Source: Burkholderiales bacterium (GTDB taxonomy: Bacteria; Pseudomonadota; Gammaproteobacteria; Burkholderiales; SG8-41). Taken from it: a stretch of 9,375 nucleotides of DNA. The stretch lies in contig SYEN01000394.1 of the NCBI GenBank assembly GCA_005800795.1, forward strand, positions 1 through 9,375. Direction: 5' to 3'. Below the pieces are notes generated by a model. The model made no database searches. It had not been told where the DNA came from and saw only the letters and a program-made list of their open reading frames with translations. Below, piece after piece: positions 5,763 through 9,375 of the stretch; position 1 is the first letter of the stretch, and each line of letters begins with the position of its first letter. A program made the position numbers and the translations under genes.

Positions 5763-6132
5763 CGCTGATTGGTCGCGGCTGCCAGCGCTGCCGCGTGATG
5801 AATCAGGACCGGTCTTCAAGGCGCCGTGGGAAGCGCAGGCATTTGCCATGACGCTGGAACTTCATCGCAAGGGCGTGTTTACCTGGCGTGAATGGGCAGA
5901 CACCCTTGCGCACGAGCTCGCCGATGCCAGTGAACGAGGCCATCCGGACGACAGCACGCATTACTACGAGCATTGGCTGGCAGCCCTGGAAAAATTGGTC
6001 GCGGCGAAAAAAGTGGTGCCTCTCGCGGAAATGGCTTGCCGCATCGGAGAATGGGATAACGCCGCACGCATGACACCCCATGGCAAACCCATCGAGTTGC
6101 CACCGCGCCAGGGTAAATCGAGCCCTGTTTAA
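5740..6132 (+). CDS. nitrile hydratase accessory (activator) protein
   Basis: This 130-residue protein belongs to the family encoded after beta in cobalt nitrile hydratase operons; it escorts alpha and helps insert cobalt and oxidise the cysteines. Residues 14-38 read LPALPRDESGPVFKAPWEAQAFAM with the conserved APWxAQAFAM block. They are followed by ELHRKGVFTWREWADTLAHE (40-59), DDSTHYYEHWLAALEKLV (70-87) and a short tail HGKPIELPPRQGKS. The fold copies the N-terminal domain of beta: compare PLFHAYWESRVFAL in beta with PVFKAPWEAQAFAM here. No CxxC-type metal motif is seen. The ATG at 5740 lies inside the beta gene (23-base overlap) with only a weak GGG site, implying coupling to beta translation. 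Its stop codon falls inside the first unit of a 14-bp triple repeat. Confidence 0.93.
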   Translation: MTTSKRADADWSRLPALPRDESGPVFKAPWEAQAFAMTLELHRKGVFTWREWADTLAHELADASERGHPDDSTHYYEHWLAALEKLVAAKKVVPLAEMACRIGEWDNAARMTPHGKPIELPPRQGKSSPV

Positions 6133-6170
6133 ACGAACTAACGTAAACGAACTACCGTAAACGAACCAAC
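6129..6170. repeat. 14-bp tandem repeat, three copies, across the accessory gene stop codon
   Basis: Units are TTAAACGAACTAAC (6129-6142), GTAAACGAACTACC (6143-6156) and GTAAACGAACCAAC (6157-6170), differing at one to three positions. The first unit contains the TAA stop at 6130-6132, so the repeat forms the start of the 3' untranslated region of the operon. Confidence 0.9.
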
Positions 6171-6437
6171 GTCCTTAAGTGGGAATGAAGTGCGCACCGA
6201 GTCACAGGTGTTCGCGGCGTAGCGAACATCCATGCAAGGCGCGCCAGCTTGCCTTCTTCACAGCCAATTACCGCGGCGCGGTTCGCGTGGATGGCGGTTG
6301 TGGCGTGTAGCCGGTCACAAACCGGCATTCCCGTACCTGCGCCGGGCTGGAAACCGTGTACCACCGCGCGGATCAAATGGCCGCTTACCTGAAAAGGCAA
6401 AGCACCCAGGTGGCGGAGATCATCAAGCGCACCGAGA
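6133..6437. other. 305-base gap after the nitrile hydratase operon
   Basis: The gap holds the end of the 14-bp repeat, two small hairpins and the upstream part of a possible gene remnant. One hairpin is TGTTCGC/GCGAACA (6209-6215 with 6222-6228); the other is GCCGGT/ACCGGC (6310-6315 with 6321-6326). Neither is followed by a T-run, so no convincing terminator is visible. No complete gene is supported on either strand. Confidence 0.5.
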
Positions 6438-6451
6438 TTAAGGTCGAATAA
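6347..6451 (+). pseudogene. C-terminal gene remnant, possibly Bug/TctC-type
   Basis: This frame reads LETVYHRADQMAAYLKRQST, then QVAEIIKRTEIKVE and a TAA stop at 6449-6451. The amphipathic helix followed by a short strand ending in K-V-E resembles the C-terminus of Bug/TctC substrate-binding proteins. An in-frame TAG at 6308-6310 closes it upstream, there is no start or ribosome site, and I could not trace the missing body in other frames. It is not a copy of the intact Bug gene in this window, whose C-terminus reads differently. Its last codons overlap the aminotransferase stop on the opposite strand by 14 bases. It could instead be a small unrelated peptide or a chance open frame. Confidence 0.4.
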
Positions 6452-7820
6452 GGTTCAACTGGCGCGCGGTATCATCCAACGCGCGTTTAAAGCGCGCGAG
6501 CATCTCTTCGATCTCGGCCTCGCTGATGATAAGCGGCGGGCAAAACGCGATGGTGTCGCCAATGGCGCGCACAATGAGGCCGTGCTGCTCGGCGATTTGC
6601 GCGCATCGCGGCCCCACTTTGAGAGCCGGGTCAAAGTGCTGGCGTGATTCAGCGTTGTTCATCAACTCCACACCCGCCAGCAAACCCTTACCGCGCACCT
6701 CGCCCACCAGCGGGTGTTCGAGCAAGCGGTTTAAGCCGCCCAAAAACGGCGTCTCGAGTTTGCGCACGCGCGCGGCAATGTCCATCTCTTCGTAGATCGC
6801 CAGCGTTTCCAGCGCCACCGCGCACGCCACCGGGTGGCCTGAGTACGTCATGGTTAAGCCCAGCACGCCCATCTCATCACTTTGCCGCGCGATGGCCTCA
6901 TACACACGCGTATTCATCATCACCGCGGAAATCGGGATGTAGGCGTTCGACAAGGCCTTGGCGCACACCATCATGTCGGGCTTCAATTGCATCGCGCCCG
7001 TACCAAACATCTCGCCGATGCGCCCGAAGCCAGTGACCACCTCATCAGCAATCAATAAAATATTGTTTAAAAACAATAACTTATGTAATTTCTCGAAATA
7101 AGCACGCGGCGGCACCACGATGCCGCCCGCCACCATCACCGGCTCGGTGAAAAACGCCGCGATGGTGTGCGCGCCTTCACGCTCGATCAGTTGTTCGATA
7201 TCGCCGATCAAGCGGTCACAAAATTCGTCTTCGCTCTCACCCGGCAGCGCATGACGCGAATAATGCGGCGGGGCGACATGCAAAAAACCCGGCAGCGGAA
7301 GGTTAAAACGCTCGTGCGCATAACTCACACCTGACAAGCTCGCGGTGGCAATGGTGTTGCCGTGATACGCGAGCTGGTGCGCGATGAATTTTTTCTTCGC
7401 GGGCTGGCCCACCGCGTGCCAGTAGTACCACGCCAATCGCGCCGCGCAATCGTTGGCCTCCGAGCCCGTGCTGGCGAACCACACATGTGACATCGGTACC
7501 GGCGCAAGCGACTTTAGCTTCTCCGCGAGTTCAATCACACGCGGATGGCTTTTGTGATTGGTGAGCGGGTAGTACGCAAGCTCGCGCATTTGCTTCGACG
7601 CCACGTTAGCCAGCCGTTCATTGCCATACCCCAGCGCGATGCACCACAGGCCCGACATCGCCTCGATGTAGTCCTTGCCGTGGTTGTCGGTGACCCATAC
7701 CCCATGGCCGCGCTCAATCACCATCGCGCCGCGTTCGGCATGCGCCTTGAGGTTGGTCAGGCCGTGTATGACGCTGCGTGCGTCGCGCTGTTCGAGTGAG
7801 CCGGTGGGTAGGGTAGACAT
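6438..7820 (-). CDS. class III omega-aminotransferase (PLP-dependent)
   Basis: This 460-residue protein has the usual length for omega-amino acid:pyruvate or diamine transaminases. It transfers an amino group between an amine or omega-amino acid and a 2-oxo acid in the cytoplasm. Landmarks are SLEQRDARSVIHG at 8-20, YIEAMSGLWCIALGYGNERL (51-70), the phosphate-binding FASTGSEAND (115-124), AYHGNT (151-156), FTEPVMVAGG (224-233), and IADEVVTGFGR (257-267), where Asp259 pairs with the pyridine nitrogen. The cofactor lysine is Lys288 in CAKALSNAYIPISAV, and TYSGHPVACA (325-334) follows. The ATG at 7820 matches family N-termini; an in-frame GTG at 7844 is possible. No clear ribosome site precedes the ATG, and a -10-like TAGAAT lies seven bases upstream, so the mRNA may be leaderless. 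It converges on the nitrile hydratase operon. The amine substrate cannot be told from sequence. Confidence 0.95.
   Translation of the reverse strand: MSTLPTGSLEQRDARSVIHGLTNLKAHAERGAMVIERGHGVWVTDNHGKDYIEAMSGLWCIALGYGNERLANVASKQMRELAYYPLTNHKSHPRVIELAEKLKSLAPVPMSHVWFASTGSEANDCAARLAWYYWHAVGQPAKKKFIAHQLAYHGNTIATASLSGVSYAHERFNLPLPGFLHVAPPHYSRHALPGESEDEFCDRLIGDIEQLIEREGAHTIAAFFTEPVMVAGGIVVPPRAYFEKLHKLLFLNNILLIADEVVTGFGRIGEMFGTGAMQLKPDMMVCAKALSNAYIPISAVMMNTRVYEAIARQSDEMGVLGLTMTYSGHPVACAVALETLAIYEEMDIAARVRKLETPFLGGLNRLLEHPLVGEVRGKGLLAGVELMNNAESRQHFDPALKVGPRCAQIAEQHGLIVRAIGDTIAFCPPLIISEAEIEEMLARFKRALDDTARQLNLIRP
7061..7078. other. AT-rich perfect palindromic stem inside the aminotransferase gene
   Basis: TATTGTTT and AAACAATA form 8-bp arms separated by AA. 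They lie in an AT-rich island (about 7053-7090) encoding KLHKLLFLNNILLI, with leucines written as TTA or TTG in an otherwise GC-rich gene. Confidence 0.7.
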
Positions 7821-7827
7821 GTCGGGT

Positions 7828-7833
7828 ATTCTA
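7828..7833 (-). promoter_or_regulatory. candidate -10 element of the aminotransferase gene
   Basis: On the minus strand the sequence reads TTAGAATACCCGAC then ATG. TAGAAT matches the -10 consensus at five of six positions and ends seven bases before the start codon, which would put the transcription start at or next to the ATG. No good -35 is seen at 16-18 bases; that position falls in the left arm of the inverted repeat at 7849-7862. Confidence 0.35.
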
Positions 7834-7848
7834 ACCAACTTCACTTAT

Positions 7849-7920
7849 GCCACCGGGTTCACAGAGCACATAACGGTTTTGCTTCCGCGCACTCTCGGTG
7901 TGCGCAGTGAGCCCGGTGGC
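7849..7920. repeat. nested inverted repeat upstream of the aminotransferase gene
   Basis: GCCACCGGGTTCAC (7849-7862) and GTGAGCCCGGTGGC (7907-7920) pair over 14 bp with one G-T position; the flanking T7848/A7921 extends this to 15. Inside the loop GCGCAC (7887-7892) and GTGCGC (7900-7905) form a second perfect stem around a seven-base loop. No T-run follows on either strand, so it is not a standard terminator. It could be an operator, a small non-autonomous mobile repeat or an RNA structure. Confidence 0.7.
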
Positions 7921-8204
7921 AAAGCGCTTTCCTTTGGGGGATGGGAATTTCAAACACCATTTCCGCACCCGTCCGATATCGCACTTAACGCCGCGTCAGC
8001 TGCAAAAACTCGCGCGAAAATCATCATAGTCACATTGGACGGGCAATGGAAAACGCTGGGTATTACCGCTACTGCCCCAATGTCCGCTGAGAATCCTGGG
8101 TTTGTGCCCAGCGAAGTATTGGCACATTCTGATGCGATTGCGCAGACGGGATTGGGTGAAACGAAGAGTTCTTTCGCCAATATACAGTCCTTTGGAAGAA
8201 CGGA

Positions 8205-8252
8205 ATGTTTAGCAGGTATTCGCTGGACTTGCCGGTAGACAAAAGCCGCGTT
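8205..8252 (+). pseudogene. remnant of an acyl-CoA-dehydrogenase-family C-terminus
   Basis: The frame reads MFSRYSLDLPVDKSRV, matching the final residues MIGKYKLGLPVDESRM of the flavoprotein at 2288-3460 at nine of 16 positions. In DNA, 8229-8249 and 3434-3454 agree at 19 of 21 bases. The original stop is gone: the frame reads on after SRV into the region antisense to the MFS gene. Upstream codons in frame do not continue the match. This looks like the decayed end of a paralogous gene, though a short chance similarity is not excluded. Confidence 0.5.
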
Positions 8253-8272
8253 TCCATTCGAGGCTGCGCCCT

Positions 8273-9375
8273 TCAACGCGAATTCGCCGGCGCCTCCCGC
8301 GCCCAAAGCTCCCCACGCCACCGCACGGCAATCACCACCACCAGGCTGATCGCCACCACGCCGTAAAGCGTCATGGTTAGCGGGTAACCAATGCGCGGAA
8401 TCAGCCATCCCGCAATCAGCAGGCCTGGCACGTTGCCGTAGATGGCGAGCATGCGGATGCCCATGATGCGTCCGCGAAACTTGGGGTCGCAGTTGCGAAT
8501 TAACATGGTGGCCATGGGTATTTGGCCCAGCCCTTGCGACAGGCCCGCGAGCAGCAGGAACGGGATGCCCACCGCCGGGCTGGTGGTGTTGGCGAATAAC
8601 GCCAGTGACAGCAGCCAGCAGGCGCTGAATATCAGCATGAAGCGCGCCGGTTGCACGTGGTGGCCGATGCGGCTCATGACGACGGAACTCATCAACGCGC
8701 CGCAGCCGCCGGCCGCCACCAGGTGACTGAGGCCAGTTTGCCCGGTTTGATAAATTTCTTTGGCCATCACCGCCATCAGGCCGTGCATCATGGGGAAGGC
8801 GGAGCAATTGAGCATGAAGGCGAACACCATCGCCGCGAGCAGCAGCGGCGTGTTCCACACATACGCCGCGCCTTCGCGCAGATCGCGCCACGGCGAGGTG
8901 CGTTCGCTTGCCGCTGCGGCCGGGCGGGGTGGTGCGGCGGGGTTGGCGCCCTTCATCGTCAGTACGGCGCTGATGGCGTAGAACACAGTGACCACGACGT
9001 ACGCGGGGCCGATGCCCAGTGCCGCGACCAGTCCGGCACCGGTGAGCGCGCCAGCGACCTTGGCGGAATCTTGCGTGGTACGCTGGATGCTCATCGCGCC
9101 CATCAGTTTGTCGGCAGGCATGGTGGCGCCGATCAACGCGTTGCGTGTGCCGATGTCCGACGGGCGCACCAGGCCCATGACAAAGGCGACGGCAAACACG
9201 TAGACGGGTGTCAGTTGCCCGCTGAAGGCGAGCGCCATCAGCACCAGCGCTTGTGCTGCATAGACCGTGCGCATGGCCGACAGCACGCGGCGTTGCCCCT
9301 TGCGGTCGCCCATCACGCCGAACATGGGCGCGAGCAGGGTGCCGATGTATTGCATGGATAGGAACAGCGTCAGCA
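8273..9375 (-). CDS. MFS transporter (MFS_3/EntS-like), N-terminus cut by window edge
   Basis: The visible part is 366 residues and lacks the start; the frame remains open through the right edge, and the Met at 9355 is internal (LTLFLSMQYIGTLLAP lies in an early membrane helix). The loop motif GVMGDRKGQRR after that helix is the major facilitator motif A. About ten further hydrophobic segments follow, with a central linker (PAAPPRPAAAASERTSPWRD) separating the two six-helix halves. The segments DIGTRNALIGATMPADKLMGA and LSQGLGQIPMATMLIRNCDP, followed by FRGRIMGIRML, resemble the MFS_3 group, which includes the enterobactin exporter EntS. It is therefore more likely an efflux than an uptake system, but the cargo is unknown. 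It ends in a basic tail RWRGELWAREAPANSR. It lies upstream of the aminotransferase on the same strand, 452 bases from that gene's start. Confidence 0.92.
   Translation of the reverse strand, partial: LTLFLSMQYIGTLLAPMFGVMGDRKGQRRVLSAMRTVYAAQALVLMALAFSGQLTPVYVFAVAFVMGLVRPSDIGTRNALIGATMPADKLMGAMSIQRTTQDSAKVAGALTGAGLVAALGIGPAYVVVTVFYAISAVLTMKGANPAAPPRPAAAASERTSPWRDLREGAAYVWNTPLLLAAMVFAFMLNCSAFPMMHGLMAVMAKEIYQTGQTGLSHLVAAGGCGALMSSVVMSRIGHHVQPARFMLIFSACWLLSLALFANTTSPAVGIPFLLLAGLSQGLGQIPMATMLIRNCDPKFRGRIMGIRMLAIYGNVPGLLIAGWLIPRIGYPLTMTLYGVVAISLVVVIAVRWRGELWAREAPANSR

Larger units (their letters stand above)
7845..8272. other. 428-base region between the aminotransferase and MFS genes, without a supported intact gene
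   Basis: The region is less GC-rich than its neighbours. It contains a nested inverted repeat (7849-7920), a perfect AAAGCGCTTT palindrome (7921-7930), a segment resembling 4111-4140 (7940-7969), and a remnant of an acyl-CoA-dehydrogenase-type C-terminus (8205-8252). A plus-strand frame is open from ATG 7819 to TAG 8238 (139 codons), but it starts on the complement of the aminotransferase start codon and has mixed third-position composition. I do not recognise its product, so it is not called as a gene. Confidence 0.5.

Noticed and set aside
6129..6170. CRISPR-like array.
   Set aside because: The units are only 14 bp, directly adjacent without spacers, and there is no cas gene in the window.
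6310..6326. GCCGGT/ACCGGC hairpin as the terminator of the nitrile hydratase operon.
   Set aside because: The stem is only six base pairs and no T-run follows, so it does not meet the pattern of an intrinsic terminator.
7675..8238. 187-codon plus-strand open frame covering the aminotransferase start and the following gap.
   Set aside because: Its first part is antisense to a clear gene, its composition is not convincingly coding, and I could not name a family. It is described under the intergenic region rather than called as a gene.

Overview
The window looks like a chromosomal segment of a GC-rich betaproteobacterium, probably Burkholderiales. The evidence is a Bug/TctC-type periplasmic binding protein, a cobalt-type nitrile hydratase, scattered catabolic genes with short intergenic gaps, and GC-biased third codon positions. 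No rRNA, tRNA, CRISPR array, transposase or phage gene is visible. The taxonomic call is inference.

Layout. Bases 1-334 (minus) hold the N-terminal part of an alpha/beta hydrolase with a cysteine at the nucleophile elbow; it runs off the left edge. Behind it on the same strand lies a Bug/TctC-family solute-binding protein (471-1442). It is divergent from a small exported protein with a carboxypeptidase-regulatory-like fold (1569-2060). On the plus strand follow an acyl-CoA-dehydrogenase-fold flavoprotein (2288-3460) and an unrecognised 194-residue protein with one membrane segment (3531-4115). After a 352-base gap comes the nitrile hydratase operon: alpha subunit (4468-5109, TTG start), beta subunit (5106-5762) and accessory/activator protein (5740-6132), all overlapping. 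Then, on the minus strand, come a class III omega-aminotransferase (6438-7820) and a 5'-truncated MFS transporter (8273-9375).

How the genes may work together. The one clear biochemical unit is nitrile to amide hydration by a Co(III) enzyme with its own activator. No amidase, nitrilase or cobalt permease gene lies in the window, so the next step would have to be encoded elsewhere. The neighbouring flavoprotein, aminotransferase, binding protein and exporter fit a nitrogen-compound catabolic or scavenging neighbourhood, but nothing in the sequence proves that they share a substrate.

Less ordinary features. Two gene-end remnants resemble families that also have intact members in the window: a possible Bug-type C-terminus at 6347-6451 and an acyl-CoA-dehydrogenase-type C-terminus at 8205-8252. 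There is a nested inverted repeat at 7849-7920 over the aminotransferase upstream region, a 14-bp triple repeat straddling the stop codon of the accessory gene, and an AT-rich palindromic island inside the aminotransferase gene. In the nitrile hydratase alpha subunit, a tryptophan sits where homologues I recall have a conserved glutamine. I see no clearly undescribed multi-gene system. The nearest candidates for something new are the unknown membrane protein upstream of the nitrile hydratase operon and the structured region at 7845-8272.
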